From Burkholderia humptydooensis (lineage in GTDB: Bacteria > Pseudomonadota > Gammaproteobacteria > Burkholderiales > Burkholderiaceae), in contig NZ_CP013380.1 of NCBI RefSeq assembly GCF_001513745.1, positions 3,782,001 through 3,846,000 of the forward strand: DNA of 64,000 bases, written 5' to 3'. The notes under the pieces were generated by a model that was given only the letters and a program-made list of their open reading frames with translations, was not told where the DNA came from and made no database searches. Each line of letters opens with the position of its first letter. Within the stretch, counting starts at the first letter, position 1. Of the stretch, positions 52,253 to 60,718 are shown one piece after another. Position numbers and translations under genes: made by a program.

Positions 52253-53679
52253 CGACCTCAGCCACGCCCGCTCCCCGCCCGGCTCCCGGCGCGCCGCACG
52301 CCACCGCGCCATACGTCGCGAGCTTCCGCGACCCGCAGTTCCTCATCGCGCATGTCGAGGACACGCTGCGCTTCTACGCGCCGCACGCGTTCGACCCGAC
52401 GGGCGGCTTCCACCACTTCTTCCGCGACGACGGCAGCATCTACGACCGCACGACGCGCCATCTCGTCAGCAGTTGCCGCTTCGTCTTCAACTATGCGATG
52501 GCGTACCGCCACTTCGGCGACGCGCGCGATCTCGACCACGTGCGCCACGGGCTGCGCTTTTTGCGCGACGCGCACTGGGACGCCGGGCACGAAGGCTACG
52601 ACTGGGAGATCGAATGGCGCGACGGCGAGAAGCGCGCGACACGCGACGGCACGCGCCACTGCTACGGGCTCGCGTTCGTGCTGCTCGCGGCCGCGCATGC
52701 GGCGATGGCTGGCGTCGAAGAGGCGAAGCCGCTCATCGCGCATACGTTCGACCTGATGGAGCATCGCTTCTGGGATCGCGCGGCGGGCCTCTACGCAGAC
52801 GACGCGACGCCGAACTGGACCGTGTCGAGCTACCGCGGCCAGAACGCGAACATGCATGCGACGGAAGCGCTCCTCGCCGCATACGAGGCGACGGGCCATC
52901 TGACATATCTCGATCGCGCGGAGAAGATCGCGACGAACATCGTGCAGCGGCAGGCCGCGCTGTCGCAGGGGCTCGTATGGGAGCATTTCCACGCGGACTG
53001 GTCGATCGATTGGGAATACAACAAGGAAGACAGCTCGAACATCTTCCGGCCGTGGGGCTTCCAGCCCGGCCACCAGACCGAATGGGCGAAGCTGCTGCTG
53101 ATTCTCGAGCGTCACCGCCCGCTCGACTGGCTCGCGCCGCGCGCGATCGAGCTGTTCGACGCGGCGTTCTCGCACGCGTGGGACAGCGATCACGGCGGCC
53201 TCTGCTACGGCTTCGGGCCGGACTACACGGTGTGCGACCACGACAAGTACTTCTGGGTGCAAGCGGAGAGCTTCGCGGCGGCCGCGCTGCTCGCGCAGCG
53301 CACCGGCAGCGAGCGCTTCTGGGACTGGTACGACGAGATCTGGCGCTATAGCTGGGCGCACTTCGTCGATCACCGCCACGGCGCATGGTACCGGATCCTC
53401 ACCTGCGACAACCGCAAGTACAGCGACGAAAAGAGCCCGGCCGGCAAGACCGACTACCACACGATGGGCGCGTGCTACGAAGTGCTGCACGCGCTCGCGT
53501 CGACACGCGACGACGGCGGTCGCGGCGCGCGCGCGGGCGACGGCGCGGGGGGCGACGGCCAGGCCGCGCCCGCTGCGCGTGGCAACGGGCACGGTGGCAA
53601 CGCCAGGAACGACGGCAGCAACGACAACAGCGACAAAGGCGACGGCGCCGCGCGCCGCCGCAACGGAGAAGTTCGATGA
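52249..53679 (+). CDS. AGE-family sugar epimerase/isomerase (mannose isomerase-like)
   Basis: A 476-residue (alpha/alpha)6-barrel of the N-acylglucosamine 2-epimerase superfamily. Core motifs: FHHFFRDDGSIYDRTTRHLV, RHCYGLAFVLLAAAHA, QNANMHATEALLAAYEATG, RPWGFQPGHQTEWAKLLLIL and KYFWVQAESFAAA, with the histidines expected for aldose-ketose isomerisation. With a fructokinase-like partner, mannose to fructose conversion is most likely. The C-terminal ~55 residues, after LHALASTRDD, are a low-complexity Gly/Asn/Arg tail unusual for the family. Coupled to both neighbours by overlaps. Confidence 0.9.
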   Translation: MTTSATPAPRPAPGAPHATAPYVASFRDPQFLIAHVEDTLRFYAPHAFDPTGGFHHFFRDDGSIYDRTTRHLVSSCRFVFNYAMAYRHFGDARDLDHVRHGLRFLRDAHWDAGHEGYDWEIEWRDGEKRATRDGTRHCYGLAFVLLAAAHAAMAGVEEAKPLIAHTFDLMEHRFWDRAAGLYADDATPNWTVSSYRGQNANMHATEALLAAYEATGHLTYLDRAEKIATNIVQRQAALSQGLVWEHFHADWSIDWEYNKEDSSNIFRPWGFQPGHQTEWAKLLLILERHRPLDWLAPRAIELFDAAFSHAWDSDHGGLCYGFGPDYTVCDHDKYFWVQAESFAAAALLAQRTGSERFWDWYDEIWRYSWAHFVDHRHGAWYRILTCDNRKYSDEKSPAGKTDYHTMGACYEVLHALASTRDDGGRGARAGDGAGGDGQAAPAARGNGHGGNARNDGSNDNSDKGDGAARRRNGEVR

Positions 53680-54584
53680 GCGCAGGATTTCCGCAATTCG
53701 TGTCGGCGGGCGACATTCTCACCGACATGGTCCGCACGGGCGGCGCGCACTGGACGTCGCGCCCGGGCGGCGCCGGCTGGAACGTCGCGCGCGCGGTCGC
53801 GCGGCTCGGCGCGCCGAGCGCGTGCGCGGGCGCGGTGGGCCGCGACTGCTTCTCCGACGAGCTGTGGCGCGAAAGCGAGGCGGCCGGCCTCGATCTGCGC
53901 TTCCTGCAGCGCGTCGAGCGCGCGCCGCTCCTCGCGATCGTCCACGAGACGCAGCCGCCCGCCTATTTCTTCATCGGCGAAAACAGCGCCGATCTCGCGT
54001 TCGATCCGAAACGGCTGCCCGACGGCTGGCGCGAGCATGTGAAGTGGGCGCATTTCGGCTGCATCAGCCTCGTGCGCGAGCCGCTCGCGTCGACGCTCGT
54101 CGCGCTCGCCGCGGAGCTGCGCGAAGCGGGCGTGAAGATCAGCTTCGATCCGAACTACCGGAACCTGATGACGGACGGCTACCGGCCGACGCTCGCGAGG
54201 ATGGCCGAGCTCGCCGATCTGATCAAGGTGTCCGACGAAGACCTGTGCCACCTGTTCGCGGGCGATGACGAAGCAGGCGCGATCGCACGGCTGCGCGCGC
54301 TCAATCCACATGCGGCGCTGCTCGTCACGCGCGGGCCCGACACGGCGACGCTCTACGCGGGCGGCGAGACGCTCGACGCGCAGCCGCCGCGCATCGAGGT
54401 CGCCGATACGGTCGGCGCGGGCGACGCGACGATCGGCGGCCTGCTGTTCAGCCTGATGACGGTGCCGGAGCGCGGCTGGCGCGCGCATCTGTCGTTCGCG
54501 CTCGCGGCGGGCGCGGCGGCGTGCCGGCACACGGGCGCGCACGCGCCGACGCTCGACGAAGTCGTCGCGCTCGTCGCGGCGTGA
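53676..54584 (+). CDS. PfkB family carbohydrate kinase (fructokinase-like)
   Basis: A 302-residue ribokinase-fold kinase. The substrate site region GGAGWNVARAVARLGAP, FDPNYRNLMTDGY, LVTRGPDTATLYAGG and the catalytic/anion-hole motif DTVGAGDATIGGLLF are intact. With the upstream AGE isomerase it would convert mannose, via fructose, to fructose-6-phosphate. Its ATG overlaps the isomerase stop. No transporter is in the operon. Confidence 0.92.
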   Translation: MSAGFPQFVSAGDILTDMVRTGGAHWTSRPGGAGWNVARAVARLGAPSACAGAVGRDCFSDELWRESEAAGLDLRFLQRVERAPLLAIVHETQPPAYFFIGENSADLAFDPKRLPDGWREHVKWAHFGCISLVREPLASTLVALAAELREAGVKISFDPNYRNLMTDGYRPTLARMAELADLIKVSDEDLCHLFAGDDEAGAIARLRALNPHAALLVTRGPDTATLYAGGETLDAQPPRIEVADTVGAGDATIGGLLFSLMTVPERGWRAHLSFALAAGAAACRHTGAHAPTLDEVVALVAA

Positions 54585-54712
54585 CGCGAGCGCCGGCGGC
54601 GCGGCGCGCCGCCCGATGCCGTCTTCGGGCGCCCGCTCCCGGCCGCCCATGCGCGCGCGGCCCCGCTCGCCCGCCGCGCGTTTTTGCCGCCGCTGAAAGC
54701 GCGGCGTCGGAA

Positions 54713-54721
54713 TGCTACGAT
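54713..54721 (+). promoter_or_regulatory. Extended -10 of the 74-aa protein gene
   Basis: TGC-TACGAT, an extended -10 match, 28 nt upstream of ATG 54750. Confidence 0.4.
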
Positions 54722-54749
54722 GGGAGCGTCCTTTCTCGGGAGAGGCATC

Positions 54750-54974
54750 ATGGACGGCGGCAACACCTACACGAAGGGCCTTTACACGGCCAAGGCGCAC
54801 ACCCGCAAGACGGATAACGGACGCTTCCAGGGCTACGTGATCCTGTCCCGGGACGAAGGCGGCACGCCCGACAACACGCTCTACGAGGTCGAAGCGACGA
54901 GCGCGAACGAGGCGGAAGCGTTCGACGAAGCGAAGGCGCTCGCGCACCGGATTCTCGGCGAGCTCGAGCTGTAA
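54750..54974 (+). CDS. Conserved small protein (74 aa), unknown
   Basis: A 74-residue soluble protein: MDGGNTYTKGLYTAKAHTRK and then GYVILSRDEGGTPDNTLYEV, with an acidic C-terminus (EAEAFDEAKALAHRILGEL). It has a strong ribosome site (GGGAGAGG) and an extended -10 promoter. The even charge pattern and beta-beta-alpha shape suggest a folded domain. No domain recognised; likely a Burkholderia-specific or DUF family. Confidence 0.7.
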   Translation: MDGGNTYTKGLYTAKAHTRKTDNGRFQGYVILSRDEGGTPDNTLYEVEATSANEAEAFDEAKALAHRILGELEL

Positions 54975-55082
54975 CGCGAGCGCGGGCGGCGCGGTGCGCG
55001 ACAGGCGGCCGGTTGCGCGCACGCCCGCCGCGCCCGGGCCTCGGGTCGTCCGAACGCGGCGTCGGCCGCCCGGGCGCCGGCG

Positions 55083-55277
55083 TCACCAGAGCCGCGCGAT
55101 CACCGACACGATGCCCATGATCACGAGCGTCGACATGAACGGAAACGGATAGACGCGCGAGCCGAGCCGCAATGTCACGTCGCCCGGCAGCCGCCCGACG
55201 CCGAGCTTCGCGAGCCACGGCCACGCGCGCGCGAGCACCATCACGGCGATGAACGTGGTGAGCAGCCAGCGCAGCAT
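55083..55277 (-). CDS. DUF2905 small membrane protein
   Basis: A 64-residue protein with two transmembrane segments (LLTTFIAVMVLARAWPWL and MSTLVIMGIVSVIARLW) around the conserved loop LGRLPGDV-type motif (here VGRLPGDVTLRLGSRVYPFP) of DUF2905. Role unknown. It lies 18 nt downstream of the methyltransferase gene on the same strand, likely the same transcript. Confidence 0.88.
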   Translation of the reverse strand: MLRWLLTTFIAVMVLARAWPWLAKLGVGRLPGDVTLRLGSRVYPFPFMSTLVIMGIVSVIARLW

Positions 55278-55295
55278 CGCGTCGCGTCCGGCCGG

Positions 55296-56486
55296 CTACA
55301 GCGTGTGCGAGCGGTCGCCGCGCGCGAACGCGTCGAGCGTGCCGTCGATGCCGCGCGAGAACGCGATCACCTTGAAGAGCTCGCCCATCTCCGCCTCGGA
55401 AATCAGCTTCTGCACCGCGTTCGCGGCGGGCAGGAAATGCTGCGCGTCGGACGGGTCGATTTCGGCGAGCACGTCGGTGATGCCCGCGTTCAGCAGGAAG
55501 CGCGCCTGCGACGTATAGCCGAGCAGATCCGCACCCGCGCCGACACCCGCCTCGTAGATCGCGCTGAATTCGACGTGCGCGGTGATGTCCTGCAGCCCCG
55601 GATAGACGAAAGGATCGCCATGCGCGCGGTGCCGGTAGTGGCACATCAGCGTGCCCTGCGCGCGCTGCCGGTGATAGTACTCGTGACCCGGAAAGCCGTA
55701 GTCGATGAAAAACGCCGCCCCGCGCGCGAGCATCGCGCAGGCCGTGCGCACGAACGCCGCCGCCGCCTCGTGCGTCTCGGTCACGTAGCCTTCGTCGGCG
55801 TCGAGCTCCGCGAGCCGCGCCGCGTCTTCGGCGCGCGCGAGCGGCCGGTCGGCGAACACGAACGCGCCCGCGTCGTCGACCGACACGCCGCGCTCGCGCC
55901 AGCCGTGCGCCTGTTTCGCGACGAGTTGCACCGGCATCGCGTCGAGCACTTCATTGCCGACGACGACGCCCTCGAAGCGCTCGGGCAGCGCATCGAGCCA
56001 GCGCACGCGCGCGGCGAGACCGGGCGCGTGCGCGGCGAGCGTCTCGCGCTGGCGCGCGCGCAGTTCGCCGGACAAATCGACGATCGCATATTCGTCGAGC
56101 TCGACGCCGAGCGCGGCGAGCGCGTTCAGCAACCCCGCCGCGAGCTTGCCCGTGCCCGCGCCGAATTCCATCACGCGCCGCGTGCCGCTCGCGCCGAGCG
56201 CCTGCGCGACGGGGCGCGCGAGCGTCCGCGCGAAGAGCGGCGACAGTTCGGGCGCGGTCACGAAATCGCTGCCGTCGTCGGCGCGCCGGCCGAATTTCTG
56301 CGCGCCGCCGCTGTAGTAGCCGATGCCCGGCGCATACAGCACGCGCTCCATATAGCGCGAAAACGGGATCCAGCCGCCCGCCGCGGCGATTTCGGCGCGC
56401 AGCGAAGCGGCGAGCGCGTCGGACTGCGCGAGCGCGTCGGGGCCGGGAACGGGTAAACTAGCGGGTTCGTGAGCTTTCGGATTCAT
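55296..56486 (-). CDS. SAM-dependent methyltransferase, MidA/NDUFAF7-like
   Basis: A 396-residue class I methyltransferase of the MidA/NDUFAF7 family (DUF185). Visible: GGWIPFSRYMERVLYAPGIG at the N-terminus, YYSGGAQKFGRRADDGSDFV, the SAM loop VMEFGAGTGKLAAGL, VVGNEVLDAMPVQLV, and FFIDYGFPGHEYYH. In eukaryotes NDUFAF7 dimethylates an arginine of complex I; a similar bacterial protein target is an inference. Divergent from the SDR-like gene by only 13 nt. Confidence 0.92.
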   Translation of the reverse strand: MNPKAHEPASLPVPGPDALAQSDALAASLRAEIAAAGGWIPFSRYMERVLYAPGIGYYSGGAQKFGRRADDGSDFVTAPELSPLFARTLARPVAQALGASGTRRVMEFGAGTGKLAAGLLNALAALGVELDEYAIVDLSGELRARQRETLAAHAPGLAARVRWLDALPERFEGVVVGNEVLDAMPVQLVAKQAHGWRERGVSVDDAGAFVFADRPLARAEDAARLAELDADEGYVTETHEAAAAFVRTACAMLARGAAFFIDYGFPGHEYYHRQRAQGTLMCHYRHRAHGDPFVYPGLQDITAHVEFSAIYEAGVGAGADLLGYTSQARFLLNAGITDVLAEIDPSDAQHFLPAANAVQKLISEAEMGELFKVIAFSRGIDGTLDAFARGDRSHTL

Positions 56487-56499
56487 CCCGGCATTGTAA

Positions 56500-57327
56500 A
56501 TGACCGCCCCAGCCGACACCTGCGACACATCCGCGGCCCGCTCCGCGCGGGTCGTGCTGATTACGGGCGCCGTGCAGACGGGCGCCGTGCAAGCGGGCGC
56601 CGCCGAAGCGGCGCGGGCGAGCGCGCAGCAGACGCCCGCCGCCGCGCGGCCCGCGCCCGGCACCGCGGCCGTCGGACACGCGCTCGCCGTCGGCTTCGCG
56701 CGACGCGGCTGGGACGTCGCGCTCGCGGTCGCCGCGGGCGACGAAGCCCGCGCGGCCGCCGCGCTCGCCGTCGAAGTCGAGGCGCTCGGCCGCCGCGCGG
56801 CGGTGCTCGTCGCCGATCTCTCCGTGGAAGCGGATGTCGCGCGGCTCGTCGCCGCCTGCGACGCGGCGCTCGGCCGGCCGACCTGCGTCGTCGCGCAGGC
56901 CGCGGGCGTCGCGGACAACGCGCACGACGTCGGCTACGCGTCGCTCGCGGGCGCGATGGCGCGCGGCGTCGCCGCGCCGCTCGTGCTCGCGCGCGCGCTC
57001 GCCGACGCGACGCCCGACGCCGCGCGCGATGACGAGCGCGAGCGCGCGGTCGTGATCCATCTGCTGGACGAGACGCTGTTTCATCCGGCGCCCGAGCGCC
57101 TGTCGCACTCGCTCGCGCAGGCCGCGCTGCACCGCGCGACGACCGCGCAGGCGCTCGCGCTCGCGCCGAAGGTGCGGGTCGTCGGCCTCGCATGCGGGCG
57201 CGCGCCGCACGCGCGCGACATCGCCGACGCCGCGTGCTATCTCGCGGACGCGCCCGGCGTGACGGGCGCGACGCTGACCGTCGACGGCGGCGAGCATCTC
57301 GCGCCGCCCGCGGACGAACGGAATTGA
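56500..57327 (+). CDS. SDR-like protein with degenerate active site (folate locus)
   Basis: A 275-residue protein with overall resemblance to pteridine reductase/FolM-type SDRs and located directly before folB. The expected Rossmann loop TGxxxGxG is broken after VVLITGA by an insertion of about 30 residues (GAVQT GAVQA GAAEA repeats, then Ala/Pro-rich) before GHALAVGFARRGWDVAL. The SDR catalytic Tyr-x3-Lys is replaced by His-x3-Gln (RLSHSLAQAALHRATT). The fold end VDGGEHLAPP is kept. It may be a pseudoenzyme or a gene in decay. The adjacent genes are a methyltransferase (divergent) and folB. Confidence 0.75.
   Translation: MTAPADTCDTSAARSARVVLITGAVQTGAVQAGAAEAARASAQQTPAAARPAPGTAAVGHALAVGFARRGWDVALAVAAGDEARAAAALAVEVEALGRRAAVLVADLSVEADVARLVAACDAALGRPTCVVAQAAGVADNAHDVGYASLAGAMARGVAAPLVLARALADATPDAARDDERERAVVIHLLDETLFHPAPERLSHSLAQAALHRATTAQALALAPKVRVVGLACGRAPHARDIADAACYLADAPGVTGATLTVDGGEHLAPPADERN
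56565..56609 (+). repeat. Three tandem 15-nt units in the SDR-like gene
   Basis: GGGCGCCGTGCAGAC (56565-56579), a near copy at 56580-56594 and a more diverged one at 56595-56609. They encode GAVQT, GAVQA, GAAEA inside the cofactor-binding loop. Confidence 0.75.
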
Positions 57328-57408
57328 CGGGCGCGGCCCCGTGCGGACATCTCGACGCCGCGCCCGGCCGCGCCCCTTTGCATGCTTCACCCTTTGACTG
57401 GAACGACC

Positions 57409-57813
57409 ATGTTTGCCGCCCTCCTGCATCCCAGGCTCGCCGATTGCCGCAGGCTCTACCTGCGCAATCACGAGGTGTACATGAACATCGGCGCCTTCGA
57501 GCACGAGAAGCGCGGCGAACAGCGCGTCGTCATCAACGTCGACCTGTTCGTGCCGCTCGCGCTGACGACGCCCGTCGAGGACAGGCTGCGCGAAGTCGTC
57601 GACTATGATCTGATGAAGCAAAGCGTCGCGCAGTGCGTCGCGCGCGGCCACATTCATCTGCAGGAAACGCTCTGCGACGCGATCGCAACGAGCCTGCTCG
57701 CGCACGACGCGGTGCGCGCGGTGCGCGTCTCCACCGAAAAGCCGGACGCCTATCCCGATTGCGACGCCGTCGGCGTCGAAGTATTTCGCATCAAGGACGA
57801 GGAGCGAGCATGA
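57409..57813 (+). CDS. folB: Dihydroneopterin aldolase
   Basis: A 134-residue FolB-type tunnelling-fold enzyme of folate synthesis converting 7,8-dihydroneopterin to hydroxymethyldihydropterin. Family blocks: [20 protein letters not shown] followed by [35 protein letters not shown] and the EKPDAY motif holding the catalytic lysine. ATG 57409 is preferred; ATG 57382 in frame would add nine residues. It overlaps ttcA by the ATGA motif. Confidence 0.9.
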   Translation: MFAALLHPRLADCRRLYLRNHEVYMNIGAFEHEKRGEQRVVINVDLFVPLALTTPVEDRLREVVDYDLMKQSVAQCVARGHIHLQETLCDAIATSLLAHDAVRAVRVSTEKPDAYPDCDAVGVEVFRIKDEERA

Positions 57814-58805
57814 ATGCGCCCCACACCCCGCATCTGAACGAAGCCGACGCGGCCGCCGCCGTCGAAGCGAACACGGCCGAGATCGGCCGCCGCGCGCTCA
57901 CGCGCCGCGAGCAGAAGGAAGCGTACGAGAACAACAAGCTGTTCAAGCGGCTCGTGCGCCAGGTCGGCCAGGCGATCGGCGACTACAACATGATCGAGCA
58001 CGGCGACAAGGTGATGGTCTGCCTGTCGGGCGGCAAGGACAGCTACGCGCTCCTCGACATCCTGCTGCGGCTGCGCGAGCGCGCGCCGATCGATTTCGAC
58101 ATCGTCGCGGTGAACCTCGACCAGAAGCAGCCGGGCTTTCCGGAGCACGTGCTGCCCGAGTACCTGACGAAGATCGGCGTGCCGTTCCACATCGAGAACC
58201 AGGACACGTACAGCATCGTGAAGCGCCTCGTGCCCGAAGGCAAGACCACCTGCTCGCTGTGCTCGCGGCTGCGCCGCGGGATCCTGTACCGCGTCGCGGG
58301 CGAGCTCGGCGCGACGAAGATCGCGCTCGGCCACCATCGCGACGACATCGTGCAGACGCTGCTCCTCAACATGTTCTACGGCGGCAAGCTGAAAGGGATG
58401 CCGCCGAAGCTGCAATCGGACGACGGCAGGAACGTCGTGATCCGTCCGCTCGCCTACGCGAAGGAAACCGATCTCGAGAAATACGCGGAGCTGCGCGAAT
58501 TCCCGATCATTCCGTGCAACCTGTGCGGCAGCCAGCCGAACCTGAAGCGCGCGGAAATGAAGGCGCTGATCCGCGATTGGGACAAGCGCTTCCCGGGCCG
58601 CGTCGACAACATGTTCAACGCACTTGCGAACGTCGTGCCGTCGCACCTGATGGACGCGCAACTGTTCCCGTTCGCCGGACTGCGCGCGACGGGCGAAGCC
58701 GATCCGAACGGCGACATCGCGTTCGACGAGGACCCGTGCGGCACCGACGCGCTCGCGCCGGGCGGCGCGAAGTCCGTGTCGATCGTGCAGTTCGACGATC
58801 TGTAA
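57810..58805 (+). CDS. ttcA: tRNA 2-thiocytidine(32) biosynthesis protein
   Basis: A 331-residue PP-loop ATPase that thiolates C32 of certain tRNAs using a [4Fe-4S] cluster. The PP-loop [16 protein letters not shown], the two cluster-binding CxxC pairs ([12 protein letters not shown] and [14 protein letters not shown]) and [16 protein letters not shown] are all in place. Its start overlaps the folB stop. A 35-residue N-terminal extension before [20 protein letters not shown] is normal in this group. Confidence 0.95.
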   Translation: MNAPHTPHLNEADAAAAVEANTAEIGRRALTRREQKEAYENNKLFKRLVRQVGQAIGDYNMIEHGDKVMVCLSGGKDSYALLDILLRLRERAPIDFDIVAVNLDQKQPGFPEHVLPEYLTKIGVPFHIENQDTYSIVKRLVPEGKTTCSLCSRLRRGILYRVAGELGATKIALGHHRDDIVQTLLLNMFYGGKLKGMPPKLQSDDGRNVVIRPLAYAKETDLEKYAELREFPIIPCNLCGSQPNLKRAEMKALIRDWDKRFPGRVDNMFNALANVVPSHLMDAQLFPFAGLRATGEADPNGDIAFDEDPCGTDALAPGGAKSVSIVQFDDL

Positions 58806-58834
58806 TCCGTCATTCCCGGCGCGCGCCGCCGTTG

Positions 58835-59085
58835 AACGAAATGCACGCGGAACGAACAGCGGCGCGCCAGGCTTGCTCCCCGCATAGCCGAGATACGGCA
58901 GCCCGAACGCGCCCTCGATGCTCTTCAGCAGCGCATAGTGGTTGTACGGCGCGTTGCTGACCGTGCCGCCCTTGATGAACGGCGACAGCAGCACCGCGCC
59001 CGTCGGATCGTCGACACTGATGAGACGCCGGCGCGTCTTGAAACGCGCGGACGCATTGTCCTGATCCTGATTCACACTCCCTCCC
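58835..59085 (-). pseudogene. Phosphoesterase (AcpA-like) C-terminal remnant
   Basis: On the minus strand the translation includes DDPTGAVLLSPFIKGGTVSN then APYNHYALLKSIEGAFGLPY and LGYAGSKPGAPLF, which is the C-terminal end of an exported phosphoesterase/acid phosphatase-type protein. The rest of the gene, including the catalytic N-terminus, is absent, and upstream codons show no resemblance. A dead fragment in the 489-nt gap between ttcA and glmU. Confidence 0.7.
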
Positions 59086-59250
59086 TGAAACCGCGCGTGG
59101 CGCGATCGGTTCAGCTCGCCGATCCGCCGTCGCGTCATGCGAGCGGGAGTCTCGCGTTGCGCGTGTGACACGCCGCTGACGACGACAGCGATTCGCGAGT
59201 GGGTCGACACGTGGCTCGCGGCGAGCCGCAGCGGCCGGAGAGGGCCTGCA

Positions 59251-59259
59251 TGCTAGAAT
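59251..59259 (+). promoter_or_regulatory. Extended -10 promoter of glmU
   Basis: TGC-TAGAAT: the extended -10 form with 5 of 6 consensus bases, 35 nt before ATG 59295. No clear -35 is needed with this form. Confidence 0.55.
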
Positions 59260-59294
59260 GGCCAGCTTCGAACTCTCCCTACGAAACTGGCGCC

Positions 59295-60656
59295 ATGAAT
59301 ATCGTGATTTTGGCGGCAGGCACCGGCAAGCGCATGCGTTCGGCGCTGCCGAAAGTGCTTCATCCTCTGGCCGGCAGGCCCCTTCTCTCCCACGTGATCG
59401 ATACCGCCCGCGCGCTCGCGCCGTCCCGGCTCGTCGTCGTGATCGGCCACGGCGCCGAGCGGGTGCGCGCGGCCGTCGCCGCGCCCGACGTGCAGTTCGC
59501 GGTGCAGGAGCAGCAGCTCGGCACGGGGCACGCGGTGCGCCAGGCGCTGCCGCTGCTCGATCCGTCGCAGCCGACGCTCGTGCTGTACGGCGACGTGCCG
59601 CTCACGCGCACGGCGACGCTCAAGCGCCTCGTCGACGCCGCGACCGACGCCCGCTACGGCGTGCTGACCGTCACGCTCGACGATCCGACGGGCTACGGGC
59701 GCATCGTGCGCGATCAGGCCGGGTGCGTCACGCGCATCGTCGAGCAGAAGGACGCGTCGGCCGACGAGCTGAAGATCGCCGAGATCAACACGGGCATCGT
59801 CATCGCGCCGACCGCGCAGTTGTCGATGTGGCTCGGCGCGCTCGGCAACGACAACGCGCAGGGCGAGTACTACCTGACCGACGTCGTCGAGCAGGCGATC
59901 GAAGCGGGCTTCGAGATCGTCACGACGCAGCCGGACGACGAATGGGAGACGCTCGGCGTGAACAGCAAGGCTCAGCTCGCCGAGCTCGAGCGCATTCACC
60001 AGCGCAACCTGGCCGACGCGCTGCTCGCCGCAGGCGTCACGCTCGCCGATCCGGCGCGCATCGACGTGCGCGGCAAGCTCGTGTGCGGGCGCGACGTGTC
60101 GATCGACGTGAACTGCGTGTTCGAGGGCGACGTGACGCTTGCCGACGGCGTGGCGATCGGCGCGAACTGCGTGATCCGCAACGCGGCGATCGCCGCGGGC
60201 GCGCGCGTCGACGCGTTCTCGCATCTCGACGGCGCGACGCTCGGCGCGCACACGGTCGTCGGCCCGTACGCGCGGCTGCGCCCGGGCGCGGTGCTCGCCG
60301 ACGAAGCGCACGTCGGCAACTTCGTCGAGGTGAAGAACGCGACGCTCGGCCACGGCTCGAAGGCGAACCATCTGACCTATCTCGGCGACGCGGACATCGG
60401 CGCGCGCGTGAACGTCGGCGCGGGCACGATCACCTGCAACTACGACGGCGCGAACAAGTTCCGCACGATCATCGAGGACGACGTGTTCGTCGGCTCGGAC
60501 ACGCAGCTCGTCGCGCCCGTGCGCGTCGGCCGCGGCGTGACGATCGCGGCGGGCACGACCGTATGGAAGGACGTCGCCGAAGGCATGCTCGTGCTGAACG
60601 ACAAGACGCAGACCGCGAAAAGCGGCTACGTGCGCCCCGTCAAGAAGAAGAGCTGA
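59295..60656 (+). CDS. glmU: Bifunctional UDP-GlcNAc pyrophosphorylase / GlcN-1-P acetyltransferase
   Basis: A 453-residue two-domain enzyme making UDP-GlcNAc for peptidoglycan and LPS. The N-terminal uridyltransferase has [30 protein letters not shown] and LYGDVPLTR. The C-terminal left-handed beta-helix acetyltransferase has hexapeptide repeats and the motifs [33 protein letters not shown] and NYDGANKF. 62 nt upstream of glmS, the usual glmUS order. A GC hairpin (60667-60686) lies between them. Confidence 0.97.
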   Translation: MNIVILAAGTGKRMRSALPKVLHPLAGRPLLSHVIDTARALAPSRLVVVIGHGAERVRAAVAAPDVQFAVQEQQLGTGHAVRQALPLLDPSQPTLVLYGDVPLTRTATLKRLVDAATDARYGVLTVTLDDPTGYGRIVRDQAGCVTRIVEQKDASADELKIAEINTGIVIAPTAQLSMWLGALGNDNAQGEYYLTDVVEQAIEAGFEIVTTQPDDEWETLGVNSKAQLAELERIHQRNLADALLAAGVTLADPARIDVRGKLVCGRDVSIDVNCVFEGDVTLADGVAIGANCVIRNAAIAAGARVDAFSHLDGATLGAHTVVGPYARLRPGAVLADEAHVGNFVEVKNATLGHGSKANHLTYLGDADIGARVNVGAGTITCNYDGANKFRTIIEDDVFVGSDTQLVAPVRVGRGVTIAAGTTVWKDVAEGMLVLNDKTQTAKSGYVRPVKKKS

Positions 60657-60718
60657 ACCGTTTTTCGGGCGCGCAGCGGCGCGCCCGCATCATTGTCGAG
60701 TTGCGAGGATAGATTTTC

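Larger units (their letters stand above)
58806..59294. other. 489-nt region between ttcA and glmU
   Basis: Apart from the phosphoesterase remnant (minus strand) and the glmU promoter, no gene is seen. Confidence 0.45.

Noticed and set aside
60667-60686. Hairpin GGGCGCGC-AGCG-GCGCGCCC between glmU and glmS
   Set aside because: Considered as a terminator or glmS-type ribozyme; too small for the ribozyme, no T-run, and the two genes are normally co-transcribed. Probably a processing or incidental structure.
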